Below are positions 9,855 to 18,206 of a stretch of 42,241 nt of DNA, piece by piece; within the stretch, counting starts at the first letter, position 1, and the number at the start of each line of letters is the position of its first letter. Location: NCBI GenBank assembly GCA_001898825.1, contig MKVK01000057.1:1-42241 (forward strand). Direction: 5' to 3'. The translations under genes were made by a program, and so were the position numbers. The notes under the pieces were generated by a model. That model was not told where the DNA came from. It saw nothing but the letters and a program-made list of their open reading frames with translations, and did no database searches. The DNA comes from Magnetospirillum sp. 64-120 (GTDB taxonomy: Bacteria > Pseudomonadota > Alphaproteobacteria > Rhodospirillales > Magnetospirillaceae).

Positions 9855-10942
9855 ATCACGTCCAGGAAGACCTGGGCGCCTTCCGTGCCGCCGGAACCGG
9901 CATAACCGGGATCAGCGGCCACCATGATCTTGGAGGCCGGAACGCCACGGCGGTTCAGTTCGCGGGCCACCGCTTCGGCACGGGCTTGGGATGCCTCCAG
10001 ACCGCCCATCACCTGCGACACCGGATCGTAACGGCTGAAACCGGGGGTCGGGGCGTAACCGATGACGCGGACCACGCCCTTGGTCTGCTTGTAAAGCCTG
10101 GCCACCTCGGCAATGGCGGACAGGTCGGACCGGTCAAGCTTGGCGCCGCCGGCGAACTGCACCGAGGCCACCTGGAACGACGCCGCCGGCATGGGTTCGG
10201 GGGCGGGTGCCGCCATGCCCTTGCCGCCGCCGGCCGAGCGGGCCTTCTTGTTCGAGCCCGGGGGCACCAGATGGATGGGCGCTTCCTCGCCATACGAGGC
10301 GCGGGCCATCTGCGGCATGTCGACCATGCCGGGGCGCACCACCTGCTGGGCGGATTCGGCCAGACGCTGTTCGAAATGCTGCTGCAAACGCTTGGGACGG
10401 CCGGGGACCGGCACGGTTTCCGGCACGTCGGCGGGGGGCGGCGGGGTCATGTTCATGGCCACCGGACCATCGGGTCCCTGGTCGGCACGGGTCGAGGCGG
10501 CGGCGGTCTGGGTTTGCGCCGGCGGCAACGGCGACGAGTGGACGGCGGCGGCCGCGGCGGGAGCCGGGGCGGCGGCGGCCACTTGCTGGTCGGCGGCCGG
10601 AGCCTTGCGCGCCAGCGGACGGGTAGGCGTCACTTCGCGGCGGATCGGTTCGGCATATTGGGCGTTGCCGCTGTCGGCCACCAGCCCCTTGGGGGTGCCC
10701 TTGCGGTTCTCGGCGGTGGGGACCGGCTTGGTATCCTTGGCCGGCGACGTGGTGGTGCTGGCGGTTTCCGGTTCGTCCTTGCCGGTGATGAAGTCGCGGG
10801 TACCCTTGTACCACTCGACCGGGTTCACCGCGTCGGGAACGGACGAACACGCCGCCAGGAAAGCCAGCAGCGTCACGCTTCGCGCCCAGGCCCCGACAGT
10901 CACGGAAGCCCCCGAGGCATTGCGTTCGAAATCACCAATCAT
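9851..10942 (-). CDS. Outer-membrane lipoprotein with C-terminal OmpA-like domain
   Basis: A 363-residue protein from ATG 10942. It has a lipoprotein signal with lipobox LAAC (SVTLLAFLAACSSVPD), a long low-complexity Pro/Ala/Gln-rich middle, and a C-terminal OmpA-like domain with LSAIAEVARLYKQTKGVVRV and SQARAEAVARELNRRGVPAS. Such proteins are anchored by lipid in a membrane and bind peptidoglycan through the OmpA fold. The open frame runs upstream to 11251 but that part is not protein-like. GGTGG precedes the chosen start. It is divergent from phaC and coupled to the DUF2293 gene. Confidence 0.75.
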   Translation of the reverse strand: MIGDFERNASGASVTVGAWARSVTLLAFLAACSSVPDAVNPVEWYKGTRDFITGKDEPETASTTTSPAKDTKPVPTAENRKGTPKGLVADSGNAQYAEPIRREVTPTRPLARKAPAADQQVAAAAPAPAAAAAVHSSPLPPAQTQTAAASTRADQGPDGPVAMNMTPPPPADVPETVPVPGRPKRLQQHFEQRLAESAQQVVRPGMVDMPQMARASYGEEAPIHLVPPGSNKKARSAGGGKGMAAPAPEPMPAASFQVASVQFAGGAKLDRSDLSAIAEVARLYKQTKGVVRVIGYAPTPGFSRYDPVSQVMGGLEASQARAEAVARELNRRGVPASKIMVAADPGYAGSGGTEGAQVFLDVM

Positions 10943-11055
10943 GGTCTGACCACCCACCCTGAAGACATGGAAAAATGGTTTTCCACCACTCTTTACGGCA
11001 AGTTCACGTTTAACAGGCCGTCGAAGGAAAGTATATAGGGCTATGGGGGGATCGT

Positions 11056-11129
11056 GAACCGTTGGAACGGTTCTGGACCTTAGACGGAAAAGTCCCCCTG
11101 CCATTGACGTTCGTCTGGTTGAGACGAAC
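11056..11129. promoter_or_regulatory. Two palindromes in the lipoprotein/phaC divergent region
   Basis: GAACCGTT-gg-AACGGTTC (11056-11073) is a perfect 8-bp inverted repeat. GTTCGTC-7 nt-GACGAAC (11109-11129) is a second, with a further GTTCGTC at 11134. They lie 30-105 bp before the phaC start and could be regulator sites or leader hairpins. No regulator can be named. Confidence 0.4.
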
Positions 11130-11159
11130 GCGGGTTCGTCGCTGCAACGAGGGATACTT

Positions 11160-12953
11160 ATGGCCGAAGAAAAGGGCGCAGACGTGAAGGTGATCGATCC
11201 CGCCGAGCTGTCGCAGGCGATGGCCAACATCGCGGAACGGGCGCAACGCATCGTCTCCGAGTTCGTGTCCCGTCAGGCGAGCGAACCGGGACCGCAGAAC
11301 TTCGACCCGCTCAACATCGGCAACGCCTTCATGGAAATGACGGCCAAGATGATGAGCGACCCGGTCAAGCTGGTGGAAGCCAACCTGACGCTGTGGAACG
11401 ACTATCTGGCTTTGTGGCAGAACACGGCGCGGCGCCTGTTCGGCGAGCATGCCGAGCCCATCGCCAAGCCCGACCCCGCCGACCGTCGCTTCAAGGACGA
11501 GATGTGGGAAGAAAACGAAGTCTTCGACTTCATCAAGCAGTCCTATCTGCTGTCGGCGCGCTACATGCACGGTCTGGTGCACGGCGTCGAAGGTCTGGAC
11601 GACCACACCGCCCAGAAGGTGGACTTCTATACCCGCCAGTTCGTCGACGCCATGGCGCCCAGCAATTTCGTGCTGACCAACCCGGAAGTGCTGCGCACCA
11701 CCGTGGAAACCGGCGGCGAGAACCTGATCAAGGGCCTGGACAACCTGTTGTCCGACCTGGAACGCGGCAAGGGCAAGCTTTCCATCAAGATGACCGATTA
11801 CGACGCCTTCAAGGTGGGCGAGAACATCGCCGTCACCCCGGGCAAGGTGGTCTATCAGAACGACCTGATGCAGCTGCTGCAGTTTGATCCGACCACCGAA
11901 ACGGTGGCCGACCGGCCGCTGCTGATCGTGCCGCCGTGGATCAACAAGTATTACATCCTGGATCTGCGGCCCAAAAACAGCTTCATCAAATGGGCAGTGG
12001 ACCAGGGCCACACCGTGTTCGTCATTTCTTGGGTCAACCCCGACGAACATCTGGCCGCCAAGGGCTTCGCCGATTACATGCTGGAAGGCCCGCTGGCCGC
12101 CATCAAGGCCATCGAGCAGGCCACCGGCCACAAGGAAGTCAACGCTGTCGGCTATTGCCTGGGCGGCACGCTGACCGTGTGCACCCTGGCCTATATGGCC
12201 GCCAAGGGCTTGACCGGCATCGCCAGCGCCACGCTGTTCACCACCATGACCGATTTCTCGGAACCGGGCGAACTGGGCGTCTTCATCGACGAGGAACAGC
12301 TGGTCGCCCTGGAAAGCCGCATGAACGAGGCTGGCTATCTGGACGGCCGCGACATGGCCATGACCTTCAACATGCTGCGCGCCAACGACCTGATCTGGTC
12401 GTTCGTGGTCAACAATTACCTGCTGGGCAAGGATCCCTTCCCCTTCGACCTGTTGTACTGGAATTCCGATTCCACCCGCATGCCGGCGGCCATGCACAGT
12501 TTCTACCTGCGCAAGATGTATCAGCAGAACCTGCTGGTTCAGCCGGGCGGCATCCAGTTGGACGGGGTCGATATCGACCTTTCCAAGATCAAGACCCCCA
12601 TCTACATGCTGAGCGCCCGCGAAGACCACATCGCGCCGTGGAAGTCGACCTTTGCCCTGACCCAGAATTCCGGCGGTCCGGTCAAGTTCGTGCTGTCGGC
12701 GTCGGGTCACATCGCCGGGGTGGTCAACCCGCCCGCCGCCAACAAGTATTGCTATTGGACCAACGCCAAGAAGGTGAAGAACCCTGACACCTGGCTGAAC
12801 GGCGCCACCCAGGTCGAAGGGTCGTGGTGGCCCGACTGGCACGCCTGGGCGACCAAGGGCACCAAGACCGTCCCCGCTCGCCATCCCGGCGACGGCAAGC
12901 TGAAGGTGGTGGAAGACGGCCCCGGTTCCTATGTCAAGGAACGGGCGGTTTAA
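11160..12953 (+). CDS. phaC: Class I poly(3-hydroxyalkanoate) synthase
   Basis: PhaC polymerises (R)-3-hydroxyacyl-CoA into polyester granules. The 597-residue length is typical of class I. The lipase-like box is GYCLGG with nucleophile C333; the catalytic aspartate is in SAREDHIAPW (about D489) and the histidine in SASGHIAG (about H517). The N-terminal region with NAFMEMTAKMMSDPVKLVEA is usual for the family. GAGGG precedes the start. A strong terminator follows directly, so phaC is transcribed alone; no phaA, phaB or phasin gene is in view. Confidence 0.96.
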   Translation: MAEEKGADVKVIDPAELSQAMANIAERAQRIVSEFVSRQASEPGPQNFDPLNIGNAFMEMTAKMMSDPVKLVEANLTLWNDYLALWQNTARRLFGEHAEPIAKPDPADRRFKDEMWEENEVFDFIKQSYLLSARYMHGLVHGVEGLDDHTAQKVDFYTRQFVDAMAPSNFVLTNPEVLRTTVETGGENLIKGLDNLLSDLERGKGKLSIKMTDYDAFKVGENIAVTPGKVVYQNDLMQLLQFDPTTETVADRPLLIVPPWINKYYILDLRPKNSFIKWAVDQGHTVFVISWVNPDEHLAAKGFADYMLEGPLAAIKAIEQATGHKEVNAVGYCLGGTLTVCTLAYMAAKGLTGIASATLFTTMTDFSEPGELGVFIDEEQLVALESRMNEAGYLDGRDMAMTFNMLRANDLIWSFVVNNYLLGKDPFPFDLLYWNSDSTRMPAAMHSFYLRKMYQQNLLVQPGGIQLDGVDIDLSKIKTPIYMLSAREDHIAPWKSTFALTQNSGGPVKFVLSASGHIAGVVNPPAANKYCYWTNAKKVKNPDTWLNGATQVEGSWWPDWHAWATKGTKTVPARHPGDGKLKVVEDGPGSYVKERAV

Positions 12954-12960
12954 GGAACAC

Positions 12961-12990
12961 AAGGCCCCGGAGCGATCCGGGGCCTTTTTT
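12961..12990 (+). terminator. Intrinsic terminator of phaC
   Basis: Stem GGCCCCGG / CCGGGGCC with a 6-nt loop followed directly by TTTTTT, 7 bp after the phaC stop. Confidence 0.92.
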
Positions 12991-13017
12991 CATGACTGCG
13001 CTATAGGTCTAAATTCC

Positions 13018-13046
13018 TTGACTCATGGCACGTAAAAATTTAGAAC
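13018..13046 (+). promoter_or_regulatory. Probable promoter of the orphan gene at 13077
   Basis: TTGACT (13018-13023), a 17-bp spacer and TAGAAC (13041-13046), in a short AT-rich stretch about 30 bp before the start codon and after the phaC terminator. Confidence 0.5.
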
Positions 13047-13076
13047 AAATAGCGAACACACTTTTGGAGAACCCAC

Positions 13077-13508
13077 ATGGGAGGATTTGGAAGCCCCGCT
13101 GCCATCAGCGCCGCGACCACCGGCTTGCAGATGGTGTCACAGAACAACCAAGCCAAGGCGCAGGCCCAGGCCCAGACCAATCAGATCAACCAGCAGAACC
13201 AGATGATGGCGTTGCAGCAGGAACAGCGGGCACGGCAACAGCGCGACCTGCTGAAGCGTCAGGCGGCGACGGCTCGGGCCAGTCTGGCGGCGGGCGGTGG
13301 CGGCGTGGCCGGCGGCGGTTCGGCGGCGGCGTTGCTGAGCGGCCTGACCAAGCAGACCGAACAAGGCATCGCCGATAATTACGACGCCCTGGCGCTGCGG
13401 GCCGAGGCCAACAATCCGACCAAGGTCAACGACCCGGCCGGCGACATCCTGAACGGCTGGAACAAGGCACAGCAGGTGTGGGGGGCGATGAAGCCGCTCC
13501 TATTCTGA
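13077..13508 (+). CDS. Gln/Gly-rich small protein, virion-protein-like composition
   Basis: A 143-residue protein I cannot assign. It has a helical Gln/Ala/Asn-rich part (about 20-65, likely coiled coil), a Gly-rich linker (GGGGVAGGGSAAALLSGL, about 77-95) and a helical C-terminus ending WNKAQQVWGAMKPLLF. The layout recalls small internal virion proteins of podovirus-like phages, but no other phage gene is adjacent. It has its own promoter and GGAGA 7 bp before ATG. The stop overlaps the end of the convergent methyltransferase gene by 9 bp. Confidence 0.65.
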   Translation: MGGFGSPAAISAATTGLQMVSQNNQAKAQAQAQTNQINQQNQMMALQQEQRARQQRDLLKRQAATARASLAAGGGGVAGGGSAAALLSGLTKQTEQGIADNYDALALRAEANNPTKVNDPAGDILNGWNKAQQVWGAMKPLLF

Positions 13509-14795
13509 CGCCTTTTCCAACACCGCGGCGAAAAACCCGTCGGTGCCGTGGCCATAAGGCGACAGCCGCAGATACGCCCCGGTGACCGGGCAAGCGGTCC
13601 CCACCAACTCGCCCCACAGGCCCGGCACCGGCAGAACCTTGTAGTCGGGATGGCTGGCCAGGAAGCGGTCCACCTGATCCTCGTTTTCCTCGGACAGGAT
13701 GGAACAGGTGGCATAGATCAAGCGTCCGCCCGGCTTCACCAGACGGGCGGCGCTGGTCAGAATGGCCTGCTGACGCACCACCAGTTCCTGGACGGTTTCC
13801 TCGGTCAGCTGCCACTTGGCGTCGGGATTGCGGCGCCAGGTGCCGGTGCCCGAACAGGGCGCATCCACCAGCACCCGATCATAAGCCCCCGCCGACCGCT
13901 TGATCCACTTGTCGGATTCGCCGTCGATCACCCGACGGGTGACGTTATGCACCCCGGCCCGGCGCAGACGGGCCTGGGCCTTGTCGACCCGCCATTCGGC
14001 CACGTCGCAGGCGACCAGACGCCCCGTGTTGTTCATGGCCGCCGCCAAGGCCAGGGTCTTGCCGCCGGCGCCGGCGCAGTAATCCACCACCGCCATGCCG
14101 GGCCGGGCGTCGGCGATCAGCGCCACCAATTGCGAGCCTTCGTCCTGGACCTCGACCAAACCGTCGCGCCAGGCCTGCAACTGCACCAGGGCGACGCGGT
14201 TGGCCAGACGCAGGCCGATGGGGGAAATCTCGGTGGGCGTGCTGTTGACCCGTTCCTTCTTGAGCGCGACGAAGGCTTCGTCGCGGGTCGCCTTCAGCGT
14301 GTTGACGCGCAGATCCAGCGGCGCCTCGTCGCGCATGGCCCCCACCTCGGCGGGCATGCGTTCGCCCCACAATTCGCTCAGGCGCGGGGTCAGCCATTCA
14401 GGGAACTCGCCCTTCACCCAGGCCGGCATGGCGTGGTGGAACGGCGACTTGCCGCGCAAGGCTTCCATCATCCGACGTTCCTCGCCGCTGGGCGGGCGGG
14501 CGGCATGAGCGCCTTGGAACAGTTCAGGTTCGGGCTTGCCGCCTTGGAACACCAGGTCGGCCAGGACCCGGGCGCGGGCGTCGGCGGGAAAGTCCAACGC
14601 TTCCAGCCACCAATCGATGCGCGCCTTGGTCCGCATCACCCGCCACACGGTTTCCGACACGGCACGGCGATCCTTGGACCCGATATAGCGACGGCTTTTG
14701 AAGTAAAGCGAGGCGATCTGGTCGGCCGGCTTGGGGCTGGCCTGGATTTCGTCCAGCACTTCCATGGCGGCGGCAAGGCGGGCGGCGGGGGTCAT
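13500..14795 (-). CDS. RsmB/NOP-family rRNA (cytosine-C5) methyltransferase
   Basis: A SAM-dependent RNA m5C methyltransferase of 431 residues. The N-terminal region is NusB-like (RRAVSETVWRVMR). The Rossmann domain carries VVDYCAGAGGKTLALAA for SAM, DAPCSGTGTWRRNPDAKW, and YATCSILSEENEDQV with the catalytic cysteine. It resembles RsmB (16S rRNA C967) but lacks the full-length N-terminus of E. coli RsmB, so the exact target is open. The start is uncertain: an upstream in-frame ATG at 14843 gives 16 more residues, and neither has a clear ribosome-binding site. Confidence 0.88.
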   Translation of the reverse strand: MTPAARLAAAMEVLDEIQASPKPADQIASLYFKSRRYIGSKDRRAVSETVWRVMRTKARIDWWLEALDFPADARARVLADLVFQGGKPEPELFQGAHAARPPSGEERRMMEALRGKSPFHHAMPAWVKGEFPEWLTPRLSELWGERMPAEVGAMRDEAPLDLRVNTLKATRDEAFVALKKERVNSTPTEISPIGLRLANRVALVQLQAWRDGLVEVQDEGSQLVALIADARPGMAVVDYCAGAGGKTLALAAAMNNTGRLVACDVAEWRVDKAQARLRRAGVHNVTRRVIDGESDKWIKRSAGAYDRVLVDAPCSGTGTWRRNPDAKWQLTEETVQELVVRQQAILTSAARLVKPGGRLIYATCSILSEENEDQVDRFLASHPDYKVLPVPGLWGELVGTACPVTGAYLRLSPYGHGTDGFFAAVLEKASE

Positions 14796-14882
14796 GGGCG
14801 GACTTTCGGCAAAAGGCGGACAAGGATTGGGTTTTAGGAGCAATCCCGCCCCGGCGCAAGGCCGGCCTGTCCCCGCCCGGCC

Positions 14883-15344
14883 TTAACCGCAGCGGCCGCC
14901 GCCACGATTGCCACGACCGCCACCATGGCAGCCCGCGCCATCGGCATTGCGCTGGAAGGCCGGCAAATGCCGGTTCTGCGAGGCGCCTTGCAAATTGGCG
15001 AACACCGCCAACACCTCGTCGTCCTCGGCGGCCAGGGTGTTCAGCCGGTCATAAAGCGCCACGTTGTCCAATTCCGCCCGCACCCCCAGGCGGCAGGCTT
15101 CCTCGATGCTGGCCGGGGCCTCGACCCGCCCGCCATGGGGATCGTCGGGAATCGGCCAGCCCCGGCGGCGCAGCAGCAGTTGCAAGGCGTTGATGTGACG
15201 CTGTTCCGACTGAATGATGTTGATGAACGGGCGCACCGGCCCAAAACGGTCGATGACCGCCGCATAGGTGGCGCGGGCCTTGTATTCGTCGTCCAGGGCT
15301 TCGCACAGGGCTTGGTATATGGGGGACGTGGGGGCGGACAACAT
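14883..15344 (-). CDS. DUF2202 ferritin-like protein with Gly/Cys-rich tail
   Basis: A 153-residue ferritin-like four-helix protein of the DUF2202 type. ALDDEYKARATYAAVIDRFG carries the first Glu, IIQSEQRHINALQLLL an ExxH pair, and EEACRLGVRAELDNVALYDRL and FANLQGASQNRHLPAF the remaining acidic and His residues expected of a di-metal site. The C-terminus is a short tail, GAGCHGGGRGNRGGGRCG, that could bind metal. It precedes a ferric-reductase-like gene on the same strand arrangement, consistent with iron or redox metabolism; the substrate is unknown. Confidence 0.78.
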   Translation of the reverse strand: MLSAPTSPIYQALCEALDDEYKARATYAAVIDRFGPVRPFINIIQSEQRHINALQLLLRRRGWPIPDDPHGGRVEAPASIEEACRLGVRAELDNVALYDRLNTLAAEDDEVLAVFANLQGASQNRHLPAFQRNADGAGCHGGGRGNRGGGRCG

Positions 15345-15457
15345 CGCCGGCTCCGATCATGACCTGAATTGACCCTGCCAGCCTGCCGCCGCAGGCCGGG
15401 TGCCAGCTATGACAATTCGCAGCCCCGGCCATGCCAAAACGGTGCGTCCCCTCTCTG

Positions 15458-16798
15458 TTAACGCATGGCGAACATTTCCTGATGGAAACGCCGCGACACC
15501 GCCATGCCATGGCGCGCCAGATCGCCGCGCAGCGCATGGCCGAAACCGGCGGGGCCACAGAACCACACGCTGGCCCGATCCCAGCCGGGCACCATTTGGC
15601 CCAGCTTTTCCCCGTCAAGGCGGCCGTCGCGACCATCCACCATCACATGCAGACGGATGCCGGCCTGGTCGGCCAGGCCATGCAATTCGGCCAAGGCCTG
15701 GGCGTCTTCTTCCACGGTGGTGTGGATCAGGTCGATCTGTTGGCCCGGCCGACCTTGGCCAGCGGCCAATTGGCGGGCACGAGCCAGGAACGGCGTGATG
15801 CCGATGCCGCCGCCCACCCAGATCTGGCGCGGGCGATCGTCCTTGAAGGTGAAGCGGCCATAGGGACCTTCGACACTGACCGCTTGGCCCAGGGCCAAAC
15901 CACGACGCAAGGCGGCGGTGTGGTCCCCCAGTTCCTTGATGACGAAGCTGAGCGTATTGTCCTTGCCATCCCAACTTGAGGCGATGGTGAAGGGGTGCGC
16001 CCCTTCCTTCTTGTCGAAGGTGACGAAGGCGAATTGCCCCGCCTGATGGCCCTTCCATCCCGTTTCCAGGGCGACACGGACTTCCAGGCAACGCAATTGC
16101 GGAAAATCGCGCAGGGCGACGACATGTCCGCCGACTTTGCGGCCGGCGCCGACCCGACGCAGCAGCACCACCACCGCAGCAATTGTCCCGGTCACCAGCA
16201 GCATTGCCAGGACCGCCCCCAAGGGCGTGCTCCAATAGCTGAACTTGGTCAGCACCACCGAATGGAACACCATCACCAGATAACCGACGGCCAACAGGCG
16301 GTGGGTCTGGAAGAACCGGCGATAGGGGAAATATTTGATCAGGGCCAACACCATCAGCAAAGCCATGGCATAGAACGCCCATTCACCGACTCCTTCGGCC
16401 ACACCGCGCCAGGAATTCAAGACTTGCTCGATACCGGGCGGGAGCTCAGGACGCGGGCCACGCTGCGGTCGTTCCAGCAAGCCCCAACCGACCGCCCATT
16501 TCGGCCCCTTGGCCCACAGCCAATGGGTCACCGCCAAACTCAGTCCGGCGATGCCCAGCCATTTATGTAGACGATACATCTTGTCCAAGCCATCCAGCCG
16601 GCTTTCCAGCCAAGTCGGACGCAGGGCCAGAATCATGGCGGCGCTCATGGCGAAAATGGTCAGCACGCCGCTTATCTGCACCATGTTGTTGCGCAGGAAA
16701 AAGAAGGTATCGGCTTGCAAGGCGGTTGGCTCCACCGCCAGCCACAAGACGGCGGGAACCAGGATGACGGCCCAAAGGGCCTTGGTGATGGCACGCAT
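15458..16798 (-). CDS. Ferric-reductase-like transmembrane flavoprotein
   Basis: A 446-residue membrane oxidoreductase. The N-terminal half has about six hydrophobic segments with histidines placed for haem (RLHKWLGIAGLSLAVTHWLW, FQTHRLLAVGYLVMVFHSVV), as in the ferric reductase / NOX superfamily. The C-terminal half is a ferredoxin-reductase module: FAD site HPFTIAS, phosphate loop VEGPYGRF, NAD site VGGGIGITPFLA, and a terminal CGPAGFGHAL. It should move electrons from NAD(P)H through FAD and haem across the membrane; iron reduction is one possible role. It is divergent from the phnM-like gene. Confidence 0.85.
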   Translation of the reverse strand: MRAITKALWAVILVPAVLWLAVEPTALQADTFFFLRNNMVQISGVLTIFAMSAAMILALRPTWLESRLDGLDKMYRLHKWLGIAGLSLAVTHWLWAKGPKWAVGWGLLERPQRGPRPELPPGIEQVLNSWRGVAEGVGEWAFYAMALLMVLALIKYFPYRRFFQTHRLLAVGYLVMVFHSVVLTKFSYWSTPLGAVLAMLLVTGTIAAVVVLLRRVGAGRKVGGHVVALRDFPQLRCLEVRVALETGWKGHQAGQFAFVTFDKKEGAHPFTIASSWDGKDNTLSFVIKELGDHTAALRRGLALGQAVSVEGPYGRFTFKDDRPRQIWVGGGIGITPFLARARQLAAGQGRPGQQIDLIHTTVEEDAQALAELHGLADQAGIRLHVMVDGRDGRLDGEKLGQMVPGWDRASVWFCGPAGFGHALRGDLARHGMAVSRRFHQEMFAMR

Positions 16799-16814
16799 GA
16801 TCGCTCTCTAAGGA

Positions 16815-16833
16815 AATTATCTTACGATTATCA
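16815..16833 (-). promoter_or_regulatory. Weak Fur-like box before the ferric-reductase-like gene
   Basis: The minus strand reads TGATAATCGTAAGATAATT about 17-35 bp upstream of the start codon. It contains two GATAAT hexamers, the unit of the Fur box, but spaced 11 bp apart and without the inverted third unit. This is suggestive only. Confidence 0.25.
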
Positions 16834-17007
16834 TAGAGCCGGGCCGTAACCTGGATTTGACCAGGATGTATCGAAGTGTAACAACGCCACAATGGATGAA
16901 TGCCCCAGTGGTCGCGCCTTCACCGGGGATGTCATCAAATCATCATCCAGAAGCGGCTGAGACTGGATTAAGCGGGTTCCCCTCCGAATTTCGGTAAGGA
17001 CCGTGCC

Positions 17008-18156
17008 ATGCGCATCCGTATCCAAGGCGCCCATATTCTGACCCCCCAGGGGGAATTGCTCGACAGCCCCGTCACCATCGACGACGGAACGATCCTGGCA
17101 ATGGGCGAAGATCAGGGCGGCAAAGCCTTGGACGCGCGCGGCCTGCTGCTGCTGCCCGGGATCATCGACCTGCATGGCGACGCCTTCGAACGCCAGTTGA
17201 TGCCGCGCCCGCAGGTGCATTTCCCCACCGATGTGGCCCTGGTGGACACCGACCGCCAGATGCTGGCCAACGGCATCACCACGGCGTTGCACGGCCTGAC
17301 CTGGTCGTGGGAACCGGGTCTGCGTGGCCGCGAGGCGGCGCTTTCCTTCCTGGATAACCTGGAACGGCTGCGCCCCAGCCTGGGGTGTGACAGCCGGGTG
17401 CACCTGCGCCACGAGGTCTACAACATCGACGCCGCCGACGAGATCGAGGAATGGCTGGGGCTGGGACGCCTGCATCTTTTGGCCTTCAACGACCACCTGC
17501 CCATGTTCCTGCGCCGGGTCGAACAGCCGACCAAGTTGGCCCAATATGCCGAGCGCGCCCATATGAGCCTGGAGGATTTCGTCGCTCTGGTCCATCGGGT
17601 GGCCGACCGCCAGCCCTTGGTCGACACCACCAACCGCCGGCTGGCCAAAGCGGCCCGCCAGCATGGCGTCGCCCTGGCCTCGCACGACGACGAATCGCCC
17701 GAGATACGCCAGCATTTCCACCAGATGGGCTGTTCGCTGTGCGAGTTCCCGTTGACCCGGCCCACCGCCGAAACGGCCCGTCAGATGGGCGACGGGGTGA
17801 TCATGGGCGCCCCCAACGTGGTGCGCGGCGGCAGCCATATCGAAGGCGGCATGCGGGCCGCCGACATGGCGGCGGCGGGGCTGGTGGACGTGCTGACCTC
17901 GGATTACTACTACCCGGCTTTGGTCCACGCCCCCTTCCGCCTGGTGCGGGACGGCCAACTGCCGCTGGCCCGCGCCTGGGGCCTGGTTTCCGCCAACCCG
18001 GCGCGACTGGCCGGTTTCACCGATCGCGGCCAGATCGCCCCCGGACAACGGGCCGACCTGGTGCTGGTGGATGCCAGCACGCCCACCCTGCCCCGCGTCG
18101 TCGCGACAATGGTGAGCGGGCGCGTGGTCCACGCCACCCGCGATCTGTGGGCATGA
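17008..18156 (+). CDS. PhnM-like phosphonate metabolism amidohydrolase
   Basis: A 382-residue amidohydrolase-superfamily protein matching PhnM, which releases pyrophosphate from ribose 1-methylphosphonate 5-triphosphate in the C-P lyase pathway. Seen motifs: LLLPGIIDLHGDAFERQLMP, LRHEVYN, ALASHDDESPE, MGAPNVVRGGSH and VDVLTSDYYYPAL, with a terminal GQRADLVLVD strand. AAGGA lies 8 bp before ATG. No other phn gene is within view, so it is either a stand-alone copy or has a different substrate. Confidence 0.82.
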   Translation: MRIRIQGAHILTPQGELLDSPVTIDDGTILAMGEDQGGKALDARGLLLLPGIIDLHGDAFERQLMPRPQVHFPTDVALVDTDRQMLANGITTALHGLTWSWEPGLRGREAALSFLDNLERLRPSLGCDSRVHLRHEVYNIDAADEIEEWLGLGRLHLLAFNDHLPMFLRRVEQPTKLAQYAERAHMSLEDFVALVHRVADRQPLVDTTNRRLAKAARQHGVALASHDDESPEIRQHFHQMGCSLCEFPLTRPTAETARQMGDGVIMGAPNVVRGGSHIEGGMRAADMAAAGLVDVLTSDYYYPALVHAPFRLVRDGQLPLARAWGLVSANPARLAGFTDRGQIAPGQRADLVLVDASTPTLPRVVATMVSGRVVHATRDLWA

Positions 18157-18159
18157 AAA

Positions 18160-18189
18160 AGGCCGGCTTCGCGGTGACGAAGCCGGCCT
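18160..18189 (-). terminator. Intrinsic terminator of guaB
   Basis: A 12-bp perfect stem AGGCCGGCTTCG / CGAAGCCGGCCT with a 6-nt loop. Read on the minus strand it is followed by TTTTT, placing it just past the guaB stop. It may also stop transcription arriving from the phnM-like gene, though the plus side lacks a T run. Confidence 0.88.
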
Positions 18190-18206
18190 GATCCCTGAGC
18201 CCGCGA

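Noticed and set aside
11010-12962. A 650-codon minus-strand frame
   Set aside because: Antisense of phaC, which carries the full catalytic triad.
16815-16833. A confident Fur box
   Set aside because: Two GATAAT units are present but the spacing and third unit do not fit the consensus; listed only as a weak site.
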